The notes: generated from the sequence alone by a model not told the origin. A DNA stretch of 64,000 bases from Methanoculleus chikugoensis (GCF_019669965.1 NZ_AP019781.1:744001-808000), one strand, 5' to 3'; shown: positions 43,933 through 53,369, numbered from the stretch's first letter. Translations and numbers: made by a program.

Positions 43933-45011
43933 GCCCGTCCCCCCGTGCCGCGTTCCCGGAGCCGTTTCCGGATCAGGCCCGCGTAGCAGTTCAGGCAGAA
44001 CGGCGTGAAGAGCCAGACCCCGCACTCAAGCAGGGGCGCAAGCCCGTGCTGCCGGATGCGGTAACGGTAACTCTCCAGGTTGTACTCCAGGTAATCCGCG
44101 CCGATCTGCTCGAACCACCACGTTCGGGTGACGCCCCCGTTGCGCACCCTCTCGGAGCACTTCGCTATCCAGCGTTCCACCAGTTTCCTGGTCTGCCCCC
44201 TCGCCACCTCGGGCTGGAAGTCGCTGTTGATGACGCAGGGAATGGTCGTGTAATCCCGGATGCCGTGCCGGTCGAAGTCCACCGAGAGGATCATGGTGCT
44301 GTTGATCCCTTCCTTGAAGATCTCGGTATCGAACTGGAAGTTCCCGAGCGAATACGCGATCAGGCCGCCTTTGTACCGTTCCAGCCCCTGGATGGTATGC
44401 GAGTGGTGCCCGAGGATCAGGGTTGCCCCGTTCTCGATGAAGGCGTGAGCAAGCCTGACCTGGTCGGGCGAGGGGTAATAGGTGTTCTCGATCCCCCAGT
44501 GCAGGGAGACGATGACGTGGTCGGTGCGTTCCTTCAGCGCCCTGATATCTTCGATGACGCTCTTCCTCTTCAGTTTGGCCACGGTGACACCCGGCGGCGA
44601 CCGGAACCTTCCGGTCGTGTATGCGAGGAAGCCGAACCTGATCCCGCTCCGCTCGACGATCAGCCCCGGGAGTTTTTCATCGCCTCTTCCCCCTCCGACG
44701 TAGGCGATGCCTCGTGCCTCAAGCCCTTCGAGGGTCTTCTCAAACCCCTCCCGGCCCATATCGAGCGTGTGGTTGTTCGCCACGCTGAGGATGTCGAACC
44801 CGGCTTCTCTGAGGTACTCACCCGCCGCCGGGGGGGTTGTATTGACCCAGCGTTTCTTCCTCTCGGTTCCGCTCTCGGAGAGCACCGTCTCCAGGTTCCC
44901 GAAGAGCAGGTCTTTCTGCCGGAGTTCATGCTGAACCAGGGCAAAAGGCCTCTTGCCGTTCCTCATCCAGAGCAGCACGTCTCCCACCGCTCGCAGCCGC
45001 ACCGATGTCAC
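43929..45011 (-). CDS. CapA/PgsA-like metallophosphoesterase-fold protein
   Basis: This 360-residue protein belongs to the CapA family (calcineurin-like fold) found in poly-gamma-glutamate and capsule systems. Visible are RLRAVGDVLLWMRNGKRPFA, FGNLETVLSE, LSVANNHTLDMGREG, HVIVSLHWGIEN and LGHHSHTIQGLE, the family's metal-site regions. The frame stays open about 140 codons upstream, but a GTG at 45011 preceded by AGGAGGAG at ideal distance starts exactly where family similarity begins. A 4-nt overlap couples it to the downstream GT4 gene. No capB/capC genes are present, so a role in glycan rather than poly-glutamate assembly is possible. Confidence 0.85.
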   Translation of the reverse strand: MTSVRLRAVGDVLLWMRNGKRPFALVQHELRQKDLLFGNLETVLSESGTERKKRWVNTTPPAAGEYLREAGFDILSVANNHTLDMGREGFEKTLEGLEARGIAYVGGGRGDEKLPGLIVERSGIRFGFLAYTTGRFRSPPGVTVAKLKRKSVIEDIRALKERTDHVIVSLHWGIENTYYPSPDQVRLAHAFIENGATLILGHHSHTIQGLERYKGGLIAYSLGNFQFDTEIFKEGINSTMILSVDFDRHGIRDYTTIPCVINSDFQPEVARGQTRKLVERWIAKCSERVRNGGVTRTWWFEQIGADYLEYNLESYRYRIRQHGLAPLLECGVWLFTPFCLNCYAGLIRKRLRERGTGGRA

Positions 45012-45465
45012 ACCGCTCCTCCTGCGGAATGTTTGCCCGGGGCGGAAGATCCGGGCCTGCAGCCGGTCTTCATCGTCGATCTGAAGGCCTCCATCCCATC
45101 GGGCCGGATAGATGGAACTCTGCCGGCATCTGCGAGAGATGGTATCATGTACGGATAATCGTGAATACTGCCTTCCCTCCCCGATACGTTGAGTCCCTGA
45201 CAGGCGATCCGAGAATATATATTTTGCCCTGATTTTGACCTCCAGCATGCGTATCCCGACGCATACGGCTTTCCCGGAGCTCCCGAATCCCGGTGGAGCA
45301 TGGTGCGGCACCGGTCGGTGGAACTCGGGATGCCGAACCATTAACTGCTTGTGCACCGAGTATGTACCGGGATCGCCGGGCGGCAGATGATGAAAGTTAC
45401 CCCCACTGACCGGTGATGAAGCAGGGGACTGATGCCGCAACGACTCTTCTCTCCTTGAATATCCA
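45012..45465. other. Leader and intergenic region of the CapA-GT4 unit, no gene
   Basis: No gene. A minus-strand TATA (CAAAATATATATTC, about 45215-45228) would start transcription near 45190, leaving a leader of about 180 nt before the CapA GTG. The rest is GC-rich without coding signal. Confidence 0.5.
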
Positions 45466-46263
45466 TCAGGCCGGTAGCGAGGATTTTCCCGCGAAGGCGC
45501 AGGACAGTTCTACTCGGAGTGAACGGTCGGCATCGTCCAGAGCAGTCCGGTTCAGGCTGACTTCGCACCCGAGCCCCTCAGCGATCATGCATGCGATCAG
45601 GCTGCAGATCGAGCATGGACAGAGCATGCAGAACTCAGGGGAATCCGCGTGAAGCGAAGCGCAGCCTGAAAAGAGCAGATAGTTGTGCAGCGTGAAGATT
45701 ACCCGATCACCGTCTCTCCGGATATCCATCCACTCGGTAACCGAAAGAGTTTCCTCGCACACCTCGCGGATCGCTCCCATGAGCAGACTGTAATCCTTTG
45801 GGAGGGCGAGATCGTTGTCATTCTTTAGGTCATCCAGGAGGGGAGCCGCCAGGGGAGGAGTCAGGATACCCGTGCTCCCGTTATGGTACGCGAATCCGCC
45901 GCCTTCAGCCGCAAAGGATCTGTAATCGGACCGGGTCGAAGTGAATTGCGTGACTCTCCCACCTTCGCTCTCCGGTGGAAGAAAAACCGCGGGCCCGGAG
46001 CCGCCCATGTCACGGATGATGTGGCCGAGGGTGGGGATGCCCTGCACGGAGAGTCGGCCGGCAAGCCATGCATCTATGGGTTTATCTCCGCTGAGAGCGA
46101 AGAGAAAGCCTCCTCCGATGAAACAGGTTGCGCTCAGCATGAGGAACGGGCTTTGCATGTATTCCTGCGGATCGGTGAGTACGGCTGCAAGGATAAGCAG
46201 AGGTGCAAAGCCGATGAGGAGGTAGGAGCCGATTCTGTAATGGTTATACCCGTTCATTGTCAT
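45466..46263 (-). CDS. Two-helix membrane protein of unknown function
   Basis: The 265-residue protein has two N-terminal transmembrane helices (YLLIGFAPLLILAAVLT and FLMLSATCFIGGGFLFAL) and a cytoplasmic domain of about 200 residues. The C-terminal part is Cys-rich (CMLCPCSICSLIACMIAEGL) and ends in a beta-rich stretch with ALDDADRSLRVELS. The last 70 residues vaguely recall small-ligand-binding domains of the V4R type with Cys clusters, but I cannot assign a family. Neighbours encode capsule-like and glycan genes, which is the only functional hint. Confidence 0.65.
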   Translation of the reverse strand: MTMNGYNHYRIGSYLLIGFAPLLILAAVLTDPQEYMQSPFLMLSATCFIGGGFLFALSGDKPIDAWLAGRLSVQGIPTLGHIIRDMGGSGPAVFLPPESEGGRVTQFTSTRSDYRSFAAEGGGFAYHNGSTGILTPPLAAPLLDDLKNDNDLALPKDYSLLMGAIREVCEETLSVTEWMDIRRDGDRVIFTLHNYLLFSGCASLHADSPEFCMLCPCSICSLIACMIAEGLGCEVSLNRTALDDADRSLRVELSCAFAGKSSLPA

Positions 46264-46320
46264 ACCTGGTATCTAAGGGCAACCCGTTGGATAGGGGGTG
46301 GAACGTCCCTTGCATGCTGG

Positions 46321-46587
46321 TCATCTCAAGTATTCGATCAGCTCCAGTACTCTCAGGAAAATGATCAGACAAAAAAGCGCCGCACACACAATTCCCATAC
46401 GGTAGGTATTGCGGATGTACCCCGGTTTTGAGAAAACCGGATGAATCAGGTAGAGAATGACGAAGAACCCTACAAGCGCGACGGCTATAAAATATTTTAA
46501 GTCCGAGCCGTAGGATATACCCATAAGGTTGCTCACGGTGAGCATCCAGACCATCAGGGCGATTGGTGCAATATCTCTTTTACGCAT
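46321..46587 (-). CDS. Small three-helix membrane protein (near-leaderless)
   Basis: An 88-residue protein starting at ATG 46587, with three hydrophobic segments (IAPIALMVWMLTVSNLMGI, YFIAVALVGFFVILYLI, MGIVCAALFCLIIFLRVL). A TATA box (TTACATATATTCC on the + strand, 46616-46627) lies about 34 nt before the ATG, so the leader is only a few nucleotides; this supports the short start over longer in-frame starts. Family not recognised. It lies in the same direction as its neighbours in the glycan region. Confidence 0.62.
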   Translation of the reverse strand: MRKRDIAPIALMVWMLTVSNLMGISYGSDLKYFIAVALVGFFVILYLIHPVFSKPGYIRNTYRMGIVCAALFCLIIFLRVLELIEYLR

Positions 46588-46899
46588 CGGTGGAACATGC
46601 CTGAAATCGTGGGTATTACATATATTCCCTTCGGTGAGGCCCGGGCAGATCCCGGAGACGGCCTGCGGGTTTGATGGTGGCCCCACTATGCCATCATATC
46701 TCCCCATCCCTGCCGATCAAAAATGATAGCGCACAGCGTCAGCACTACCGCTGATCCGGCGGAGTACGAACAATACTATGCATGAGTTCATCCCAAAGCG
46801 CTGTTACCGGGAGAGGACACCCGCTCGCACCCGGCGGTGCTCACGCTTACTTTCGGGGCTGTTCCGTGGGATATCCTTCTAGTGCCCCGCTTTTCACTC
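46588..46899. other. Intergenic region with a diverged hairpin element
   Basis: No gene. It contains the TATA of the small membrane protein and a diverged copy of the GCACC/GGTGC hairpin element at 46826-46843 (CGCACCCGGCGGTGCTCA). Confidence 0.45.
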
Positions 46900-47910
46900 T
46901 CATCTGCGGTTCATTATTGCCGTTTGGATGGTCGATGCCAGGTTATAGACAAAATCGCCTCTTGCAACACTATAATACGGCACCAAAATTGGATTGTACC
47001 CTGTCGCATGATAACTCAGGCGTTGTGTATTTCCATGCATCATATTGACCTGATGAAATCCCATCTTCTGCATCTCCTCAAGAAGGCTGACAAATAAGAG
47101 CCGATTTGCCCCACTATCCCGAAATTCCTGGTTCGAAGCTGCACTCCAGGCGTATGCCCTTTTGTTATCCCAGATCCAGATGCGGGATGTTAAGATATTT
47201 TCAGACTCATCTCGTGCAACCCACATGCCGCCACATTTTTTTCTCTCAGTGAGGCCAAGCATGCTCGTAAAAAAATTCTCTTCAACTGGAGTATCCTGAT
47301 CTTGACGATCAAATACTTGAGTAAGTAACTTATGATGCGTCGCAACATCATTGAGTTTCTCAATATGCAAACCAGTATCTTCTGCTTTCCTTACTTCTCT
47401 TCGAACGCTCTTTGAAAACCTCTCAGGAAAATTGCCCTCTAAATCGATGTAATACGTATACGCCACACTTCCCTTCCAGCCACGCCATAAACAGGGTCGA
47501 ATATCCGGCAAATCCGGCGAGTTGGTTATGGTTATTGAAGAATAGCGATCTTCCCGGATGCTGTCACAGAGTGTATTGATGATGCCGTGTTGGACCAATT
47601 CACTTTCGCGCACTTTTGAGGTGTCCGGGCCCGGGAGGAGAAAACCTCCATATGGGGTGAGCGGTCCCGATGATACCGCATAAGAAACGACCCCGCCCCA
47701 GTCTTTTACAAACAGCGAACACCCACCTAACAGTTCATCATTTTTAAAACACCCATAGATTTTGAGTTTACTTGAGGAGGCATCTGCAACCACCTGCAAG
47801 TAGTCGGTATTGTGAAAGATGGTTCCTTGAGGAGACTGAACAGCAAGTTCGTTCCACAAACCGTACTCTTGGAACTCAAGAACTCTTGCTTCAAGGTCAT
47901 TTGCCATCAT
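46900..47910 (-). CDS. FemAB/GNAT-type acyltransferase (BioF2-like), copy 1
   Basis: This 336-residue protein is of the FemAB/Acetyltransf_6 kind, two tandem GNAT folds known from peptidoglycan cross-bridge and exopolysaccharide systems. Clues are the N-terminal SPQGTIFHNTDYLQVVADAS (a typical entry motif), LTPYGGFLLPGP, FPERFSKSVRREVRKAEDTG (central Arg/Lys-rich segment) and the C-terminal GANRLLFVSLLEEMQKMGFH. It may transfer an aminoacyl or acyl group onto an amino sugar of the surface glycan. The second Met of the double ATG could also start it. It sits directly after a broken deacetylase gene, mirroring the intact deacetylase/FemAB pair 4 kb away. Confidence 0.8.
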   Translation of the reverse strand: MMANDLEARVLEFQEYGLWNELAVQSPQGTIFHNTDYLQVVADASSSKLKIYGCFKNDELLGGCSLFVKDWGGVVSYAVSSGPLTPYGGFLLPGPDTSKVRESELVQHGIINTLCDSIREDRYSSITITNSPDLPDIRPCLWRGWKGSVAYTYYIDLEGNFPERFSKSVRREVRKAEDTGLHIEKLNDVATHHKLLTQVFDRQDQDTPVEENFFTSMLGLTERKKCGGMWVARDESENILTSRIWIWDNKRAYAWSAASNQEFRDSGANRLLFVSLLEEMQKMGFHQVNMMHGNTQRLSYHATGYNPILVPYYSVARGDFVYNLASTIQTAIMNRR

Positions 47911-48815
47911 ATCAATCTATCGGCAATTTCCGCCCCGCGCCGTCCCTTCCCCTTACAGTGTCGCGGAATCTTCTCGTAGATCTTCAGCCCCTCCTTCATG
48001 CAGGAATCATGCCGGAGAATGGGTGAACCCCCCACGGCAGCGTTCGGTTGCGTCGATGGGGCACCGGGCGACCTCCCGGGTTTTTCCGGCGTCGAGCCGC
48101 ATATAACCCTCGAACGTGCGGTCCATAACAGCAAGAGGGATCTCTAGGATATCAATCTCTCGGCCGGCCTTGAGGTCATAAGCCTTGAAGGGGTAGCACA
48201 TCCCGCCCCTGAAACCGATGCCGTCGGCATACCCGATGGTGGCTTCGCCGCAAAACCCCGCTCGGCTGAGGTAGCCGACGACCGGCCGGCCGAGGGCCGC
48301 TTCCAGCCGCTGCTTCTGGGCTGCGAGGGCGAGGAAGTAAAAAATCGACCGGGCACCGCACCCCTCCTCAAGGGCCGTGATCTCCCGGAAGTTGAACCAG
48401 GGAAGTTCGTTCAACCGGAACTGCCGGGTGCCGGTGAGAGTTTTTGTGATCTCGCCGGCCTTCAGGGGCCGCAATGCATCACACCTTGGGAGCGCGAACC
48501 GGTAAACCCCGTCGATACACGGGTGAGGCAGACAGCGAACGGCTGGATATCAGGTCCTCGGGGTGGCAGCCCTGTGCTCGGCGAGGCGGCGTGAGGCCCG
48601 GGGCTCAAAGGGCTCACGTGGTTGTTCACATCGTGGGGGAACCGGTCCCGGTCGTCACTGAATGTTTCACTGCACATCTCCGCATAGGTGAAGAGACGCC
48701 GTATCTCCGGGTTCTGCCGGAAGATCTCATGCATCTGCATGGTTGCCTTGAGGAAGAGGTTGTTGGTGGCGTTGATATTGAGTTCATCCCGTAACTCTCC
48801 ATTTCGTGATAGCAA
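47907..48815 (-). pseudogene. Broken polysaccharide deacetylase (copy 1)
   Basis: Three fragments in different frames align in order with the intact deacetylase near 51 kb. The first has EIRRLFTYAE, DRDRFPHDV and QPFAVCLT. The second has WFNFREITALEEGCGARSIF, GMCYPFKAYDL and ILEIPLAVMDRTFEGYMRL. The third is SPILRHDSCMKEGLKIYEKI. At least two frameshifts are needed, and about 55 codons carrying the catalytic-site LHGG segment are deleted between FYFLAL and KQRLEAALGR. The THDID metal-site segment is also lost at a frameshift. An IS5-like remnant abuts the 5' end. Confidence 0.82.
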
Positions 48816-49020
48816 ATGCCGGGCGGATCAGGCCGAGGAACGAGGCCTCGTATCGTTCATATCGGGAATTAATCTTCTTGAATGCCTCGATCCGGCTGGA
48901 GAACCGTTCGATGGCACTGCGCTTCTTGCAGAGTTCCGAATCGAACCAGACGCCCCTCCCTCGTTTCTGATGCTTCCGGAACCTCTTGCCTGGTATCCGT
49001 CTATAATTTTTTGGACCCTC
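48784..49020 (-). mobile_element. IS5-like transposase remnant (C-terminal piece)
   Basis: The minus-strand frame reads KRGRGVWFDSELCKKRSAIE then RFSSRIEAFKKINSRYERYE and ASFLGLIRPAFAITKWRV. This is the C-terminal DDE signature region of IS5/IS1182-type transposases, where a Glu in SAIERF and an Arg/Lys-rich helix follow a Lys/Arg loop. Upstream catalytic parts and ends are absent, so it is a dead fragment. It abuts the 5' end of the broken deacetylase. Confidence 0.65.
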
Positions 49021-49082
49021 TCTGAGTGCAGGGCGAAACACATATAGCCCCGCCGGGATTGGATAGGAGACAGGGGAATCGC

Positions 49083-50573
49083 GTGGCAAGTTTCCTCAGC
49101 AATATCTTCAAACTGACGACGGGCACCGTGCTCGCGCAGGTCGTCGGCATCCTCCTCATCCCGGTAGTTACGCGGATCTACTCCCCGGAGTATTTCGGCG
49201 TCGCCCAGCTCTTCCTCTCTATTGCCGCGGTGCTCGTGGTCATCTCCTCCCTCTCCTACCATTATGTGATCATGCTGCCGGAGAAGGATGAGGACTCCAT
49301 GAATGTCTCCGTGCTCTGTATCGTCTGTATTTTAGGCACCTCTGCCGCAGCCGGCGCTGTCTTCATCGGGTTTTCAGATTGGCTCGGGGCAGTCTTTGAA
49401 ACGCCGATGATCGCCGATTATCTCATATGGCTCCCGGTTTTCATCACTTTCAATAGTCTCTTCGTGATCCTGAATCGGTGGCTCTCCCGGAAGGCAAGGT
49501 ATGGCGTACTCTCCAAGGGCATTGTTGTGAATTCGGTCTCGACACGAGTGCTCCAGATCGGTGGCGGGCTGATCATCGCCTCCCCCCTGGGTCTTATCCT
49601 CAGTTCGGTGGCGGGTTTTGCTCTTGCCGACCTCTTCATGCTCTTCGGAACGCAGGAGGACGTCAGCCACTTGAAATCCGTTACGATGAGGCGGATGAGG
49701 GAACTTGCCGTCCGGTACAGGGAGTTCGCGTCCTATGGAACCGCAGGAAACCTTGCAAACAGCATGTCCTGGGAATTGCCTGCCTTCATGCTTGCCTACT
49801 TCTTCAACCCCACCGTCCTCGGCAACTATGCTCTTGCTATAATGGCAGTAAAACTGCCGATGGCGATGGTGGGAACAGCCATCTCCCAGGTGTTTTATCA
49901 GAAAGCGAGCGAGGAGATGAATCAAACCGGTGGTGTGAAGACCGTCGTCCAGGAGGTCCATACGCGGCTTATCGCCGTTGGTATCTTCCCCTTTATCATC
50001 TTCATCATCCTTGCCGAGGATCTCTTCACCTTCGTCTTCGGGGCGAACTGGCTTACCGCCGGTACCTATGCACAGATCCTCGCCCCCTGGCTCTTCGCAG
50101 TTTTCATTGTCTCGCCGATTACAACGCTGTTCGGAGTTCTGGAGAAACAGAAGACTTATTCATGTTTCGAGGTCATGACCCTATGTGCATGGGTGGTCAT
50201 CTTCTCTGTCGTCGGCGCCACCGGTAACCCCCTCTTAACCCTTGCTATCTTCTCCATCGGCGGCATGCTCATATGGGGAGCGAAGAGTGTCTACCTCTTA
50301 CGGGAATCCGGGGCTGGATCCCGGGACAGCATGCTCAGTCTGGGCCGGCACCTGCTGTTGAGCATCATCATCTCTCTTCCTCTTATGCTCGGGGTATATG
50401 TCGGGCTCCCGCTCTTACTCCTGTTTGGGATCGCAGGTATAACCGCGGTTGCCTATTATCTTTTGATCTTCTTTACAGATCCTCTGCTTCGTAGCGAACT
50501 CATAGGGATGATCCAGGGTTCGATTCCCACAAAGCACATCGATTGGATGGAACGGTTAGGCCTCTTTCGATAG
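49083..50573 (+). CDS. Polysaccharide flippase (Wzx-like), second copy
   Basis: A 496-residue protein with 12-14 transmembrane helices of the polysaccharide exporter superfamily. The N-terminus FLSNIFKLTTGTVLAQVVGI and the block LIPVVTRIYSPEYFGVAQLF are typical of Wzx flippases. GTG 49083 is chosen because family similarity begins there and AGGGG lies 7 nt upstream; sequence before it overlaps an IS remnant. It differs clearly from the flippase at 35-37 kb, so two lipid-linked glycans or two export routes may exist. It is the only + strand biosynthetic gene in this stretch. Confidence 0.88.
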   Translation: MASFLSNIFKLTTGTVLAQVVGILLIPVVTRIYSPEYFGVAQLFLSIAAVLVVISSLSYHYVIMLPEKDEDSMNVSVLCIVCILGTSAAAGAVFIGFSDWLGAVFETPMIADYLIWLPVFITFNSLFVILNRWLSRKARYGVLSKGIVVNSVSTRVLQIGGGLIIASPLGLILSSVAGFALADLFMLFGTQEDVSHLKSVTMRRMRELAVRYREFASYGTAGNLANSMSWELPAFMLAYFFNPTVLGNYALAIMAVKLPMAMVGTAISQVFYQKASEEMNQTGGVKTVVQEVHTRLIAVGIFPFIIFIILAEDLFTFVFGANWLTAGTYAQILAPWLFAVFIVSPITTLFGVLEKQKTYSCFEVMTLCAWVVIFSVVGATGNPLLTLAIFSIGGMLIWGAKSVYLLRESGAGSRDSMLSLGRHLLLSIIISLPLMLGVYVGLPLLLLFGIAGITAVAYYLLIFFTDPLLRSELIGMIQGSIPTKHIDWMERLGLFR

Positions 50574-50671
50574 CGGGTTTGAGAAAATTGTCCCCGGATT
50601 GGTCGGAGAGGGTGCCGGGATCATCGGGTGAAAGGCGCCCGTAGAGTGTTAAGGACAGGTGCCCCTTGAAG

Positions 50672-51724
50672 TCAAGGGGGCTGCATTCCGCTCTTCTGCC
50701 ACCATGCTTCAATCTCTTTGCAGCTCGTCATCCAGGCGCCCTTCTCATGGCCGTACTCCAGGATCTTCCGGTAGAATTGAAGCGGTGCACCGGTCATGAA
50801 CGTATTATGCCAGAGGATAGTGAGTACGCCGTTATGCCGTTCGACGGTATCGAGAAGGCGCTCTGTCTGAGTCCAGGCCTGCTCCATGTTCAACCGCATG
50901 AAGGAAAGCAGTGTCCTGTCCATTATTGCGAGCGGAATCTCCAGGATAGTCATTTCCCTGCTGGTATTTATGTTAAACGGCCGGAACGGGTGGCACATCC
51001 CGTTCCGGAACCCGGTGCAGTCCGGGTATCCGAGGGTGGTGTCGTACCGAAACCCTGCTCGTTCCAGCAGTTCCCAGGTGTCCGGCACCCGGAACCTGAG
51101 AAAGTGATTTCGATATCCGTTTACTGTCTGATTCAGAACCTTCTCTAATCGCCGCTTCTCTCTCTGCAGCTGCTCAAAGTCACGGTAGGCCTCGCATCCT
51201 CCATGCAGGCCGATCTCCCATCCCCCGTCAAGGAGTGTACACATCTCCTGCTCCAGATCCTCGATCGCGTATGTGCAGTCCCTGTCCCCCTTGTCAAGGG
51301 CCAGGAAATAGAAACTGGAGGATGCTCCGTAGGATTCTTCGAGAGCGGCAATCCCCTTGAAGTTCCATTCCGGACACTTCTTCGAGCGCAGCTGTGGGAC
51401 GATCCGGCCGGCACGTGTGAAATCCCTGTTCTTCAGTGCACTCAGGATTTCAAGGCTCTTGGAATGTATGGGCCTGTATACCGTGTCAATATCGTGTGTC
51501 AGACAGATTGCGAATGGCTGTGCTTCCGGATATTCGCACTGGTAACCCTTTTCCGTCAACAACTGTGATGCCCGGGGTACGGATATGTCCCGGTGGCAAC
51601 TCCTGTAGTACGGAAACCGGTCATACCGGTCACGGCTGCACGCATTGTACTCTTCCTTTCTGGTAAACAGGTTCCAGATCTCACTGTCCTGTTTGAGCAG
51701 ATCTATTCTCTGCAGACGACTCCC
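50672..51724 (-). CDS. Polysaccharide deacetylase (copy 2; 5' end unclear)
   Basis: NodB-like deacetylase expected to remove acetyl groups from an amino sugar. Visible are CLTHDIDTVY (metal-binding Asp), GGWEIGLHGGCEAYRD (His site), YRNHFLRFR, GYPDCTGFRNGMCHPFRPF and a C-terminal WHNTFM. The first usable start codon is TTG 51562, but clear coding similarity to the broken copy extends upstream (DLLKQDSEIWNLFTRKEEYN, RDRYDRFPYYRS) to a stop at 51725-51727 with no ATG, GTG or TTG in between. The 5' end may therefore be frameshifted or the gene recently damaged. It pairs with the FemAB-type gene upstream. Confidence 0.78.
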   Translation of the reverse strand, partial: GSRLQRIDLLKQDSEIWNLFTRKEEYNACSRDRYDRFPYYRSCHRDISVPRASQLLTEKGYQCEYPEAQPFAICLTHDIDTVYRPIHSKSLEILSALKNRDFTRAGRIVPQLRSKKCPEWNFKGIAALEESYGASSSFYFLALDKGDRDCTYAIEDLEQEMCTLLDGGWEIGLHGGCEAYRDFEQLQREKRRLEKVLNQTVNGYRNHFLRFRVPDTWELLERAGFRYDTTLGYPDCTGFRNGMCHPFRPFNINTSREMTILEIPLAIMDRTLLSFMRLNMEQAWTQTERLLDTVERHNGVLTILWHNTFMTGAPLQFYRKILEYGHEKGAWMTSCKEIEAWWQKSGMQPP

Positions 51725-52196
51725 TCACGCACACTTGGAATGGGAGATATTATGCTTTTCCTCCCGCCCCCCCAAAAATGGCAGGATCTGGTAAAGCCCT
51801 TTTGGCATTATGTTCCCGGATCCTATCATCGATCTCCACTGCTGTCGAGCACAGTCTGAAACGATCATGAGGCCTTGCAGGTTGCGGACTCACTAGACGA
51901 GAAGTGATCTCCGACTTCTATTTCAGCCTCATGTCGGCACCTGATAACATGTCGGGGAGGCGGAATCCATACGAGATGCCTGATGGTGATGTGCGGTCCG
52001 GCCCTGTTATTATGCACACGCGGGATTTGAAGGTCAGCCCCGCCCGGCAGAGGGTTTTAGGCGACTTCAGCCTTGAGTAAACGGTTACCATATGGAGAAC
52101 CATGCCCGGGATCGAGTCGACGGCCAATGCATCGGAATGTTCGATTTATCATTTTCAAGCCTTTCCACATCCCATCGCACTGTCGGGTTCCTCTGG
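51725..52196. other. Region without a recognisable gene
   Basis: No convincing gene. The left part may hold the lost 5' end of the deacetylase in another frame (GGAGGAAAAG and a short open stretch VREGVVCRE). A 69-codon minus-strand frame further right is weakly protein-like but has no family resemblance. Confidence 0.4.
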
Positions 52197-53213
52197 TTAT
52201 TGAGGAGTTCTGTTCATGCCGGCTTCATGATATCGTTCTCTGAGCCGATAGAGTAACGAGGTAGTTTTAGAGAACAGGACTACCCTCGAATATATCGGCA
52301 GGTGTTCTGCTCCAAAATCTGTCTTTATTCGAAAACGGGTATTCTTCGGATCCATCTTTTGCCGGCCGAAGGAGATCTTCTGATATCCATTTTCCCACGC
52401 CCAATTAAGCCCTTCCCAGAAGAGTGCATAGGTGGGGTGATATGTGTTGGGGAGACTTCGATTCAGGGAGAGATATTGGAAATATGCTGTCTTGCTGGCG
52501 GGATGGACGAAGGTGAGCAATCCCCCGGCATATATGTCCCCTTTTGATAACAATGTCACACGCATCTCATCCTGCGAATATGTTTCCAGAAGTTTCTGGA
52601 AAAAAGTGAGAGGCAAAATATCTGCGTTTATGCGTATGAGGTTTTCAGCATAATACCGATAAAACGTTTTCACATCTTCCTGCCGGCGGAGTTCACGGAT
52701 TTCAAATCCCTTCTCATCGAACCTGCGAATAAACTTCCTCTGTCCTTTTCTGGCAGGGAAGTTTTCCCAGATACTGTCTGGTGGTTTCTGCTGTAAATCC
52801 AATACCATATTGCCTGTATTGTCGGTGGGATGATGGTTGTATCCTATATGGTCAAACAGCGCTTTATTATTCATATTCAATGAAAAAAACGCGTACTTCG
52901 ATGCGAACAGAGCAAGTATTTCATTCAGGTCTCGGGGATTGAAATCATCATCCAGCAGGATACTGTTGAATCCTGAATAAGGGATAGGGTCAAGCCCATT
53001 TAGAAATACTATTGTGCGATGCCTCAAAGGGAATATGCCGACTATCTTCTGCTCTTTCCGGAGGATCCAGTACTTAAGGTCGATTTTGAGTGTATTTTCC
53101 AGTGTACTCTTCCATTTTGTGGTATGGTAAAATGTCCCCTCCGGGCACCGGTTGTTAAACTCATCCCAGGCCCCCGCATTCTCCTCCGACAGTTCTTGTA
53201 TGGAATAGCCCAT
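52197..53213 (-). CDS. FemAB/GNAT-type acyltransferase (BioF2-like), copy 2
   Basis: This 338-residue protein starts at ATG 53213 (MGYSIQELSEENAGAWDEFN). Family marks are RCPEGTFYHTTKWKSTLENT near the start, PIPYSGFNSILLDDDF, the central basic ARKGQRKFIRRFDEKGFEIR, and YHPTYALFWEGLNWAWENGY near the end. Such proteins attach amino acids or acyl groups to sugars. A minus-strand TATA (CATATAGAAAG near 53250) supports a short leader and this start. Similar in fold to the copy at 47 kb but quite divergent in sequence, so substrates may differ. It lies upstream of the deacetylase on the same strand. Confidence 0.82.
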   Translation of the reverse strand: MGYSIQELSEENAGAWDEFNNRCPEGTFYHTTKWKSTLENTLKIDLKYWILRKEQKIVGIFPLRHRTIVFLNGLDPIPYSGFNSILLDDDFNPRDLNEILALFASKYAFFSLNMNNKALFDHIGYNHHPTDNTGNMVLDLQQKPPDSIWENFPARKGQRKFIRRFDEKGFEIRELRRQEDVKTFYRYYAENLIRINADILPLTFFQKLLETYSQDEMRVTLLSKGDIYAGGLLTFVHPASKTAYFQYLSLNRSLPNTYHPTYALFWEGLNWAWENGYQKISFGRQKMDPKNTRFRIKTDFGAEHLPIYSRVVLFSKTTSLLYRLRERYHEAGMNRTPQ

Positions 53214-53369
53214 GGAAGGGCCATTACTTTTCCGAATGTAAAAAAAACTTTCTATATGACACAATGTGGAGTATTAATGAGTAATGACGGTTTTTTGACT
53301 CTGCAGAAAAACCTCGTCGGGGGATCGCACCTTCTCCCCATGTCGGCTGAGCAGTATCCGGGGGCGACT

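Noticed and set aside
50505-50535. T-loop-like GGTTCGATTCCC suggesting a tRNA
   Set aside because: It lies inside the well-supported flippase gene and no acceptor or anticodon arm can be folded around it.
51918-52127. 69-codon minus-strand frame as a gene
   Set aside because: No ribosome site, promoter or family resemblance; retained only as part of an unassigned gap.
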